A stretch of 37,947 bases of DNA from an uncultured Mycoplasmatota bacterium (GTDB lineage Bacteria; Bacillota_I; Bacilli_A; RF39; UBA660). The DNA lies in assembly GCA_937944975.1 (NCBI GenBank), contig CALEBF010000017.1, positions 1 through 37,947 on the forward strand, in the 5' to 3' direction. How positions within the stretch are numbered: position 1 is the stretch's first letter; the number at the start of each line of letters is the position of its first letter. The position numbers were made by a program, and so were the translations under genes. The notes under the pieces were generated by a model. It did no database searches. It saw nothing but the letters and a program-made list of their open reading frames with translations, and was not told the origin of the DNA. This document shows, piece by piece, positions 24,489 to 32,259 of the stretch.

Positions 24489-24502
24489 AGACGACTTTTC
24501 TT
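24475..24502 (+). terminator. Terminator after tpiA
   Basis: AAGTCGTC-ttataga-GACGACTT followed by TTC and a T-rich stretch. The tpiA stop is in the loop. Confidence 0.8.
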
Positions 24503-24509
24503 TCTTTTA

Positions 24510-24526
24510 TTCGACAAAAAACGACA
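24510..24526 (-). promoter_or_regulatory. Two Spo0A-box-like sites upstream of spo0A
   Basis: TTCGACA (24510-24516) is the exact reverse complement of the 0A box TGTCGAA. AACGACA (24520-24526) is a weaker copy (complement TGTCGTT), offset by 10 bp, one helical turn. They lie about 60-70 bp ahead of the likely transcription start. Confidence 0.6.
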
Positions 24527-24570
24527 AAAGAAGTCAATTTCTACTCTAGGCAAATGGCTTAGGAAAAGAG

Positions 24571-24576
24571 TATAAT
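24571..24576 (+). promoter_or_regulatory. -10 box of spo0A
   Basis: TATAAT without a recognisable -35 hexamer, as expected for an activator-dependent promoter. No clear sigma-H promoter was found. Confidence 0.5.
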
Positions 24577-24621
24577 AAAAATACGTGAGGCAGTACATAA
24601 AGGAAGAAGAGGGAAGATGAA

Positions 24622-25398
24622 ATGAAAAAGATAAAAGTACTCATGATTGATGATAATGTAAATTTAGTAGGAATGGTAAAGGAATACTTTAAAAATCACG
24701 ATGTGATATCGATAGATTATACTGCGAATGATGGATTAGAAGGTATGAAAGTGATCGAAGAACATAAAGATGAGATCGATGCAGTTATTTTGGATTTGAT
24801 CATGCCGAATAAAGATGGAATGTATGTTTTAGAAACGATGAAAACAAGAAAGATAACTCTTCCAGTGATTGTTGCAACAAGCTATAACGCAAGTGATGTG
24901 ATTCGCGAGGTTTCAGAATATGGAGTGAATTATTTTATTTTAAAACCGTTTGAATTATCTGATTTAGAAAAGAGAATACTGGATATCAATAAAAAGAAAA
25001 AGAAAGAATCAAAGAATATTGATTTCTATCATAACAACTTACAAATATCGATTACTAAAATTTTACACGAACTGGGAATTCCATCTCATATTAAAGGATA
25101 TCAATATATTAGGGAAGCTATCGGAATTATCTATGAACATCCTGAGACGATTGGAGGTATCACGAAAGAATTATATCCTGAACTTGCAGAAAAATTTGAC
25201 ACGACTGTATCACGTGTAGAAAGAGCTATACGACATGCAATCGAAGTGAGTTGGAATCGAGCTAACTGGTCATTGATGGAAGAAATTTTTGGCAATAGTG
25301 TCGATATCGATAAAGCGAAACCAACCAACTCGGAGTTTATTGTGACAATTGCTGATAAGTTAAAATTAGAATTTCATAAAGTGGGAAGTTTATCATAA
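24622..25398 (+). CDS. spo0A: Stage 0 sporulation master regulator Spo0A
   Basis: This 258-aa response regulator controls entry into sporulation. The receiver domain shows the acidic pair D10-D11, phosphoacceptor D58 in VILDLIMPNKDG, ATSYN and the lysine in ILKPFE. The DNA-binding domain is unmistakably Spo0A: ITKILHELGIPSHIKGYQYI, then TTVSRVERAIRHAIEVSWNR, nearly the same as the B. subtilis recognition helix. ATG 24622 follows AAGAGGGA. 0A-box-like sites upstream suggest autoregulation. It stands between glycolysis and the T7SS locus, closed off by terminators. Confidence 0.97.
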   Translation: MKKIKVLMIDDNVNLVGMVKEYFKNHDVISIDYTANDGLEGMKVIEEHKDEIDAVILDLIMPNKDGMYVLETMKTRKITLPVIVATSYNASDVIREVSEYGVNYFILKPFELSDLEKRILDINKKKKKESKNIDFYHNNLQISITKILHELGIPSHIKGYQYIREAIGIIYEHPETIGGITKELYPELAEKFDTTVSRVERAIRHAIEVSWNRANWSLMEEIFGNSVDIDKAKPTNSEFIVTIADKLKLEFHKVGSLS

Positions 25399-25417
25399 GC
25401 CTAGAGTGGCTTTTTTT
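25397..25417 (+). terminator. Terminator after spo0A
   Basis: AAGCC-tagagt-GGCTT followed by T-run. Confidence 0.75.
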
Positions 25418-25467
25418 ATTTTCCCTATAGCATTATCATACCCTCTTCTATTATTTTCACTTTTTGT

Positions 25468-25507
25468 AAGAAGTGTAACTATATGAGGAATACACTTCTT
25501 TTTTTTT
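25468..25507 (+). terminator. Second strong hairpin-terminator before essC
   Basis: AAGAAGTGTA-13 nt-TACACTTCTT followed by a run of T. It comes 50 bp after the spo0A terminator and just ahead of the essC promoter region. Confidence 0.75.
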
Positions 25508-25523
25508 GAAATTTATGGTATGA

Positions 25524-25532
25524 TGATATAAA
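25524..25532 (+). promoter_or_regulatory. Probable extended -10 promoter of the T7SS run
   Basis: TGATATAAA (TGn plus TATAAA at 25527-25532), 18 bp before essC. Confidence 0.5.
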
Positions 25533-25549
25533 TAATAAGGGTGACGCGT

Positions 25550-28500
25550 ATGAAGATAGTACTTTATTTGCAAGATAAAAAAATTGAGTTTTTACTACCA
25601 CAACAAGTTTCTGGTAGTTTTAGGTTTGATGCAAACGCGGAAGAAGAGAGCAAATTGATCTATGTAGAAGCACAAGATGGCAAATGGATGCTGTGTAGTA
25701 CTTCTGACGTTCGAATCATGAGTCAAAATCAATATATAGATATGACTGTATTGGAACCAAATCAATTTTATATATTAAGAAGAGAAAATCAGAACTATTT
25801 TATCTACGCGCAAGAAATTTCTTTTCCTGGATTTCAATTATATACTTTTCAAAAAGATGTTCAAATTACAATCGGAAATCAACAAAATTGTGGCATTCAA
25901 TATTTAATACCTTATTTACAAGGGAAATTTGCAAAGATTTATTATCGTGATAACCAATTAGTAGTAGAGCGTACTGGCAAAGGAAATATTTATATAAATC
26001 AAATTGCGCTAAGAGACAATATTTATTATATTAAGCCAGGGGATGCGTTAGATATTTACGGATTGCAGATGATCTTTTTAAATGGAATGGTATTTATTCG
26101 CAAATTAGAACAGAAGATTATTGTCAATTTGGCATTGAGCAAGTTGCAAGAATATCATTTTTTGCAAGATGATGCTCCTCAAAATATAGAAGTAAAAAGT
26201 CTGGAACTATATTCGAAAAATTCTTATTTTTCTAAGCCTCCTCGTCTTAGAAGAATGATTCATACAAAAGAAATTAAGTTAAGCGCTCCACCACGAGATG
26301 ACAGCAAAGACGAAATGCCTATCGCATTGGTTGTCGGTCCGATGTTGACGATGGGGGTTATGTCAGGAACGATGTTGTTAAATACTCTAATGCGTATTTC
26401 TTCTCATGAAGCAACATGGGCTTCTTCGTGGCCACAACTTGTAACGAGTGGTGCGATGCTAATTTCTATGATTGTATGGCCATTGGTAACACAGGCTTAT
26501 AATCGTAGGATGAAAAAGAAAAGACGGTTGGAAACGATCGATAAATATACCAAATATTTAAACGAAAAAAGAGAAGAGTTAACGCTAGAAGCTAAATTGC
26601 AAAAAGAAATATTGTTTGAAAATTTATTGACAGTAGATGAATGTTTGAACATTATTCAACATCAAGGAATCAATTTCTGGGATAAACGAATTGATCAAAG
26701 TGATTTTTTAGTGACAAGACTAGGAATAGGAAATGAAAAATTAGATGTAAAAATTGAATATCCTGATGAAGGATTCACTGTAGACGAAGACGATCTTCGA
26801 AAACAGGCCGATCAATTAGTGGAAGATTTTAAGTATTTGCCAAGAGTTCCAATTGGCTATTCTTTCTATCAAAACAAGACGACGGCTGTGATGGGATCAG
26901 ATTATAAAGTGACACATTTTATGCATAATATATTATTACAACTTATGACATTTTATAGTTATGAAGATGTAAAAATAGTTCTTTTTACGAATCGAGAAAG
27001 AAAGCCACAGTGGAATTATTTAAGATATTTAAAGCACTGTTTTAACAATGAAGAGACTGTCCGTTTTTTTGCAGATGATTTAGAAAGTGCGAAAGATGTT
27101 GCAGATTATTTACAATTGGAGTATCACAATCGAATACAACAAAAAGAGGGAAGTAATTCTACTACCCTTAAACCTTATTATTTTATCGTTGTTGATGATT
27201 ATGATCAAATTCGTTATCATGAACTTATAAAACAAATTACGGAATCTGATGATAATTTAGGTTTTAGTCTTGTCATTTTAGAAAATCGATTGAGTAAGCT
27301 TCCGAGTAAATGTAATAATTTTATCTCTGTTGGGGAAAATAGTTGTGGAATATTAAGAAATTCTTATGAAGATCAAGAACAAGTCGTTTTTAACGATGAG
27401 ATTAACTATAATATTGACATGATGGAAATTGTTAAAAGATTATCTAATATTCCAATCGAATTTGAAGATGGCGTTTCGTCAATTCCTGATTCAATTTCTT
27501 TCTTAGAGATGGAAAAAGTAGGAAAAGTAGAACAATTAAATGTTTTAAATCGTTGGAATACGAACGATTCAACGACGAGTCTAAAAGCAGAGGTAGGAGT
27601 GGATAGCCAGGAAAATCTAATGTATTTAGATCTTCATGAAAAGGCTCATGGACCACATGGTTTGATTGCTGGAATGACTGGTAGTGGTAAATCAGAATTT
27701 ATTATTACATACATTTTATCTATGGCAATCAATTATAGTCCAGATGATGTTGCTTTTATTCTAATTGATTATAAAGGTGGTGGACTAGCATTTGCATTTG
27801 AAAACAAGTCATCTAATATTGTCTTACCACATTTAGCAGGTACGATCACCAATCTAGATAAAGCGGAATTGAACCGTACACTGGTTAGTATCGATAGTGA
27901 GATTAAAAGAAGACAGAAAATTTTTAACGAAGCAAGGGAAAAACTTGGTGAAAGTACAATTGATATTTACAAATATCAAAGTTTTTACAAAGAAGGAAAG
28001 TTATCAGAACCGATACCACACCTTTTCATTATCTGTGATGAGTTTGCAGAACTAAAAGTGCAGCAACCAGAGTTTATGGATAATTTAATTAGTGTTGCTC
28101 GTATTGGACGTAGTTTGGGAATACATCTGATCTTAGCGACGCAAAAACCGAGTGGAGTAGTAAATGATCAAATTTGGTCTAATACAAAATTTCGCGTTTG
28201 CTTAAAAGTTCAAGATGAATCTGATAGTAAAGAGGTTTTGAAAGTTCCAGATGCCGCTTACTTGAGACAGACGGGAAGATTTTATTTAGAAGTTGGATAT
28301 AATGAGTTTTTTGCATTAGGGCAATCTGCTTGGTGTGGAGATAAATATTATCCTTCTGAGCGTATCATCAAACATATTGATCATAGTGTTGATTTTATAG
28401 ATGAAAGCGGGAATGATATTAAGACTGCTCAAATTTCTAGTGGAGTCGTAAAACAAGCGATGGGAGATCAATTGACTGCAATTTTAAATGTGGTAATATC

Positions 28501-30124
28501 GGTAGCTAATCAAGTAAATAAACATGCTAGAAAGCTATGGCTGGAAAATATTTCTGATTTTATCTTAGAGGAGGATTTGAGTAGAAAATATCATGTAGAG
28601 TTTTCTCTTGATGTGCCACGTGCAGTTATTGGAGAATATGATGTTCCAGAGCAACAAAAACAAGGTGTTGTTATATATGATTATTTAAAAGATGGAAATA
28701 CTATTATCCATGGAACAGATGGAATGGAAAGAGAGTTATTCTTAAATACACTGTTATATTCTACAATGAAGCACTATTCTTCATCAAAAGTTCAATTTTA
28801 TATGATTGACTATGGATCTGAATCGATGAGAAATTACCTTTCATTTCCTCATGTAGGAGGAATTGTATTTGCATCAGAAGATGAAAAATACTATAACTTA
28901 CTGAAAATGCTTCGTGAAGAAATTCAAGATCGAAAGCGTATTTTACGTGATTATGGTGGAGATTATTGTAATTATTTAGATGCTAAAAAAGACGATGTAC
29001 CAATACAGGTAATCATTATCAATAATTTTGACTCTATCTATGAAAATCACCCTGATATTTATGAATTATTACCAGAATTAGTTCGTGATTCAGAACGGTA
29101 CGGAATCGTATTTATTTTTACAGTGAATTCAGTAAATTCTCTTCCAAGCAAAATTGCGCAAAATTGTAAGAATCTTTACGCTTTCCACGTAAAAGATAGT
29201 GATGAGTATACTTCGATTTTCAGCCAAAGAACACGAGTGACACCACGCGATGTCATTGGAAGAGGTTTATTAAATATAGATGGCATTCACGAATTTCAAG
29301 TGGCGCATGTTTTTAATGAAGAAGAGAACAGTCATGTAAAGCTTATGGATTTTTTAGAAGAACAGAAGACTAAAAACCAAGTAGTAGCGAAACGAATTCC
29401 AACGCTTCCAGACGTGATTACGTTAATGGATATTCAAGAATATATTACGAATATTCACCATGTTCCAATCGGTATTATGAAAAGCGATTTACAAGTTTGT
29501 TATGTCGATTATTTAAGCAATTTAGGAAACATTGTAACATCGTTAAAGTTAGAAAACACAACGCATTTTATCTGTAGTTTGTCTATGGTTTTAGAGCAAA
29601 TGAAAGGTGTGCATACTATGCTTTGGGATCCTACTGCTAGCTTAATGAACTATAGCAAGTGTTTTTATCAATCTTATCATCAAAAATTCAATGAGATGTT
29701 AGAGGAATTCATTGCCTCTTTGGAACAATCTAGCAAATTAGAGAATAAACCGCAGTTGGTGATCTTCATATATGATTTTGATAAATGGGTGTCAAAAATA
29801 AATGATACCAGCCGTCTTTCTACTTTTGCACAAAAGTTAAGAGAATACGAAAATGTATCTGTGATTATTGCCGATGCTGCAACCAAAATAAAAAAATATG
29901 TATTTGAGCCATGGTTTACAAGTATCTTTAATGTAAATCAAGGAGTATGGATCGGCAGAGGTATTTCAGATCAAGGATTGTTGCATTTATCAAATGTAAC
30001 GCGTGAGATGACGGCAAATTATAAAAATGACATGGGATATTTTGTCGACGATGGATTAGCAACTTTGTGTAAGTGGATTGATTTTCTCACATCGGACGAA
30101 GTAGGTGAAGAAGATGAAAAATAA
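25550..30124 (+). CDS. essC: Type VII secretion FtsK/SpoIIIE ATPase EssC (YukBA)
   Basis: This 1524-aa membrane ATPase is the motor and central channel component of T7SSb. The N-terminal ~200 residues form two FHA-like modules (YTFQKDVQITIGNQQNCGIQ). Two membrane segments lie around 257-280 and 296-316. ATPase domain D1 has a canonical Walker A GMTGSGKS (about 708) and Walker B LFIICDEFAEL (about 826). D2 has a degraded P-loop (IIHGTDGMEREL, about 1053) and IIINNFD in place of Walker B. D3 (about 1335 on) shows no P-loop. GTG 25541 is inside the ribosome site AAGGGTG, so I start at ATG 25550. Length fits EssC (about 1480). Confidence 0.95.
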   Translation: MKIVLYLQDKKIEFLLPQQVSGSFRFDANAEEESKLIYVEAQDGKWMLCSTSDVRIMSQNQYIDMTVLEPNQFYILRRENQNYFIYAQEISFPGFQLYTFQKDVQITIGNQQNCGIQYLIPYLQGKFAKIYYRDNQLVVERTGKGNIYINQIALRDNIYYIKPGDALDIYGLQMIFLNGMVFIRKLEQKIIVNLALSKLQEYHFLQDDAPQNIEVKSLELYSKNSYFSKPPRLRRMIHTKEIKLSAPPRDDSKDEMPIALVVGPMLTMGVMSGTMLLNTLMRISSHEATWASSWPQLVTSGAMLISMIVWPLVTQAYNRRMKKKRRLETIDKYTKYLNEKREELTLEAKLQKEILFENLLTVDECLNIIQHQGINFWDKRIDQSDFLVTRLGIGNEKLDVKIEYPDEGFTVDEDDLRKQADQLVEDFKYLPRVPIGYSFYQNKTTAVMGSDYKVTHFMHNILLQLMTFYSYEDVKIVLFTNRERKPQWNYLRYLKHCFNNEETVRFFADDLESAKDVADYLQLEYHNRIQQKEGSNSTTLKPYYFIVVDDYDQIRYHELIKQITESDDNLGFSLVILENRLSKLPSKCNNFISVGENSCGILRNSYEDQEQVVFNDEINYNIDMMEIVKRLSNIPIEFEDGVSSIPDSISFLEMEKVGKVEQLNVLNRWNTNDSTTSLKAEVGVDSQENLMYLDLHEKAHGPHGLIAGMTGSGKSEFIITYILSMAINYSPDDVAFILIDYKGGGLAFAFENKSSNIVLPHLAGTITNLDKAELNRTLVSIDSEIKRRQKIFNEAREKLGESTIDIYKYQSFYKEGKLSEPIPHLFIICDEFAELKVQQPEFMDNLISVARIGRSLGIHLILATQKPSGVVNDQIWSNTKFRVCLKVQDESDSKEVLKVPDAAYLRQTGRFYLEVGYNEFFALGQSAWCGDKYYPSERIIKHIDHSVDFIDESGNDIKTAQISSGVVKQAMGDQLTAILNVVISVANQVNKHARKLWLENISDFILEEDLSRKYHVEFSLDVPRAVIGEYDVPEQQKQGVVIYDYLKDGNTIIHGTDGMERELFLNTLLYSTMKHYSSSKVQFYMIDYGSESMRNYLSFPHVGGIVFASEDEKYYNLLKMLREEIQDRKRILRDYGGDYCNYLDAKKDDVPIQVIIINNFDSIYENHPDIYELLPELVRDSERYGIVFIFTVNSVNSLPSKIAQNCKNLYAFHVKDSDEYTSIFSQRTRVTPRDVIGRGLLNIDGIHEFQVAHVFNEEENSHVKLMDFLEEQKTKNQVVAKRIPTLPDVITLMDIQEYITNIHHVPIGIMKSDLQVCYVDYLSNLGNIVTSLKLENTTHFICSLSMVLEQMKGVHTMLWDPTASLMNYSKCFYQSYHQKFNEMLEEFIASLEQSSKLENKPQLVIFIYDFDKWVSKINDTSRLSTFAQKLREYENVSVIIADAATKIKKYVFEPWFTSIFNVNQGVWIGRGISDQGLLHLSNVTREMTANYKNDMGYFVDDGLATLCKWIDFLTSDEVGEEDEK

Positions 30125-30386
30125 AGTATTGATTCGATTAACTGTTCCAGAGCTAAATCAAAGTTTCGACGTATTTATTCCCGTCAATGAAGTGGTTTGG
30201 AGATTAAAAATATTGCTATCTAAATCAGTTTCTGATTTGAGTAGTTTTTCTCTCCCTGAACAACTTCAATATGCTCTTTTAAATAAAGATAGTGGTAGGG
30301 TATATAAAAACAACGAATTAGTTCTGGATACTGATATTCGAAATGGAACAGAATTATTTCTAGTTTCTTATCAACAGCTGATGTAA
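30114..30386 (+). CDS. esaB: EsaB/YukD ubiquitin-like T7SS protein
   Basis: This 90-aa protein has the YukD beta-grasp pattern: KVLIRLTVPELNQSFDVFIP, then VWRLKILLSKS, and VLDTDIRNGTELFLVSYQ at the end. EsaB is a cytoplasmic T7SSb component, required in S. aureus and found with essC across Firmicutes. It overlaps the end of essC by 11 bp. A GTG at 30105 is part of the AGGTGAAG ribosome site. The identification rests on fold-like pattern plus context. Confidence 0.88.
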   Translation: MKNKVLIRLTVPELNQSFDVFIPVNEVVWRLKILLSKSVSDLSSFSLPEQLQYALLNKDSGRVYKNNELVLDTDIRNGTELFLVSYQQLM

Positions 30387-30388
30387 AC

Positions 30389-30412
30389 AAATGTCAATGG
30401 CAATTGACATTT
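30389..30412 (+). repeat. Intercistronic hairpin between esaB and the WXG-like gene
   Basis: AAATGTCAA-tggcaa-TTGACATTT, a perfect 9-bp stem. No U-run follows, so it may be a processing or stabilising hairpin that lets the downstream substrate be made in excess. Confidence 0.55.
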
Positions 30413-30474
30413 AAAAGAAGTTATATTACCATAAAATTAGATAGGATACTATCGTATATAAGGGAGGAATAGAT

Positions 30475-31119
30475 ATGGCATTAACTGGATTTAATCCTGA
30501 TGTAGTAAATTCATCTATCAACTCTGTAAAGGCAGCATATGAAAATTTGATTCACGCATTAGGAGATGATATGCAAAATCGTTTTGTAAATGGAATGGCA
30601 GATAAATGGGCTTGTAATCAAGCACAAACGTTCTTTAACAATTCGTTTAAACCTGCAATCGACAATTTAATTATGAGTTCAAATTCAATTTTTGAAAGTG
30701 TGGTTGCATCTATGAATAGTGCTGGACAAGCATGGGCAATGCAGACTGACTCGTCTTATTCACCACAATCATTTTCCGCAATTAATAAAACGATGGATAC
30801 AAGTGTGATTCGTGAAAATATTGGTGGGGTAAGAGGAATTGATTTATCTTCTGCAACAACAATAGCAAATCAATTGACTTCTATCGCGGATTCTGCAAAA
30901 TCAGCATTGACTAGTGCACAACAAGCAGTACAGAATTGTGGATTTATCGGCGGAAATCAAGCAAGTAACTTAATCAATTCGCTTGGAGTGATTAAAACAA
31001 AAATTGATAATGCAACTCAAGAAATTACAAACCAATCAAAAACTGCAATCAACAATACAGTTGAAAGTTACTCTGATACAGAAGGAAAAGTATCACAAGC
31101 ATTTTCTTCTGAGGGATAA
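30475..31119 (+). CDS. WXG100-like candidate T7SS substrate (214 aa)
   Basis: This alanine/serine/asparagine-rich helical protein has no signal peptide. Its first ~100 residues follow the WXG100 plan: a helix, a turn at residue 45 written DKWACNQAQTFF (W-A-C, cysteine where WXG has glycine), then a second helix. The remaining ~110 residues are again helical (NQLTSIADSAKSALTSAQQA). The C-terminus holds YSDTE, a YxxxE match to the T7SS export motif. The ribosome site AGGGAGGAA is strong, and an 88-bp gap with a hairpin separates it from esaB. Best guess: the main secreted substrate, about twice normal WXG100 length. Confidence 0.65.
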   Translation: MALTGFNPDVVNSSINSVKAAYENLIHALGDDMQNRFVNGMADKWACNQAQTFFNNSFKPAIDNLIMSSNSIFESVVASMNSAGQAWAMQTDSSYSPQSFSAINKTMDTSVIRENIGGVRGIDLSSATTIANQLTSIADSAKSALTSAQQAVQNCGFIGGNQASNLINSLGVIKTKIDNATQEITNQSKTAINNTVESYSDTEGKVSQAFSSEG

Positions 31120-31147
31120 TATAGTATAGAAAATACCAGGTGATAAT

Positions 31148-31702
31148 ATGGAAATTCATATTGATAAGTTAAAAACAACGGTATTACAATTAGATCATGC
31201 AATAGAAGAATATGAAGAAATTTATATGAATTTTTATCATGTAGTTTCTTCTTCTTCTTTTTTTTGGAATGATGAGCGATCAAAGAAATTTTTTGAGATG
31301 ATGTATATCGAAAAGAATCAAGTGAAGCAATCAGTTGATGAATTGAAAGTGTTGAAAGATATCTATCGTGAAATGATTACGAATTATGAAAAAATAGGAA
31401 ATCGCATTCGAGTACAGTTACAAGAAAAGAGTGACGTAACGAAATATTTTGATCAATATTTAGAACAGGTTCAGCAATGCCTTAATATATGTCAAAGTAT
31501 CCCTCTTGATGTTTATCCTTTGGAAGCCTCACTTATTGCGAAAGAGAAGTCTCAACTTTCAATATTATACCGTGAAGTAGAAGAAGTAAAAGAACAATTT
31601 ATAATTCTATTTGATAAGATACAGGAAATTGAGAATAATATAAACAAGAAAATTTCGAAATTTCAAGTACAAAAAATATTAGAAATGGAAGAGGAATGTT
31701 AG
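31148..31702 (+). CDS. Helical T7SS-associated protein with a W-N-D turn (184 aa)
   Basis: The first ~95 residues look WXG100-like: helix, then SSSFFWNDERSKKFFEMM with W40 in the turn, then a second long helix (QVKQSVDELKVLKDIYREM). The rest is predicted coiled coil (LYREVEEVKEQFIILFDKIQ). It has no signal peptide or membrane segment. A TTC repeat and T8 run (31258-31265) directly precede the W40 codon. It lies 28 bp after the substrate gene and 1 bp before the next gene. It could be a second secreted WXG-like protein or a chaperone; family not recognised. Confidence 0.6.
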   Translation: MEIHIDKLKTTVLQLDHAIEEYEEIYMNFYHVVSSSSFFWNDERSKKFFEMMYIEKNQVKQSVDELKVLKDIYREMITNYEKIGNRIRVQLQEKSDVTKYFDQYLEQVQQCLNICQSIPLDVYPLEASLIAKEKSQLSILYREVEEVKEQFIILFDKIQEIENNINKKISKFQVQKILEMEEEC

Positions 31703-31703
31703 T

Positions 31704-31997
31704 ATGGATCAACTTGTAGATGAAGTAAAATTGGAAATTGCAATTGGAAAATTAAAGATGTATCATAAAGAAGAATCTATTGTTTTTGATACAACTTCAA
31801 AATTGTTAAGAGAACTAACTGATTATTATAAGACAAATTCTACATCATTGTTAGAAACGATAAGCGATGAGTTTATTTCGAAGTTCAAGACGATTCAAAA
31901 AAATCAAAATTATGATATATCAGTTATGGAAAAAACTTTAACTGGGTATAGAGAAACGAAAAAGAAAGTCGAGCACAAGTTAGGAGATATGATGTAA
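31704..31997 (+). CDS. Small helical T7SS-associated protein (97 aa)
   Basis: This is an all-helical protein without a WXG motif, membrane segment or signal peptide. Segments such as LEIAIGKLKMYHKEES and KTLTGYRETKKKVEHKL suggest a two-helix hairpin of EsxA/EsxB size. Its place, between two other helical proteins and before the CHAP gene, recalls the small helical partners (Lap type) encoded before LXG effectors in other T7SSb loci. That comparison is by size, fold and position only. Spacing is 1 bp on each side, so translation is probably coupled. Confidence 0.58.
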   Translation: MDQLVDEVKLEIAIGKLKMYHKEESIVFDTTSKLLRELTDYYKTNSTSLLETISDEFISKFKTIQKNQNYDISVMEKTLTGYRETKKKVEHKLGDMM

Positions 31998-31998
31998 G

Positions 31999-32247
31999 AT
32001 GAATAGTGAGGAATTAGAACGCAAGCAAAAGTATCAATGGCTTTTAAAACAAATGAAACAACTTGAGAAACATTTGGATTTACTAGATGATCAACATCAA
32101 TTAACGAGAAGTCAAGTGGAGAAGAATGCTGTTATCGATCAACGTATTGCTTTTGAAGATCAATTTGAGACGATTCAAAGTTTGGAGCAAGATATAAAAC
32201 AAAGACTAGTGTATGAGATAATACCAATGATTTCTAAAAATTTGTAA
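31999..32247 (+). CDS. Small helical T7SS-associated protein (82 aa)
   Basis: A charged, glutamine-rich helical protein (MNSEELERKQKYQWLLKQMK...), with heptad-like QLEKHLDLLDDQHQL and LEQDIKQRLVYEIIPM. The start resembles the small DUF5082-type proteins of T7SS effector cassettes, but I cannot assign it. It has no secretion signal. It starts 1 bp after the preceding gene and ends 12 bp before the CHAP gene. Likely a targeting partner or chaperone for the cargo. Confidence 0.58.
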   Translation: MNSEELERKQKYQWLLKQMKQLEKHLDLLDDQHQLTRSQVEKNAVIDQRIAFEDQFETIQSLEQDIKQRLVYEIIPMISKNL

Positions 32248-32259
32248 GGAGGGTAAAAT

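Noticed and set aside
30475..32247. LXG polymorphic toxin cassette
   Set aside because: No LXG domain or toxin-immunity pair is visible; the enzyme present is a CHAP hydrolase with a different N-terminal part.
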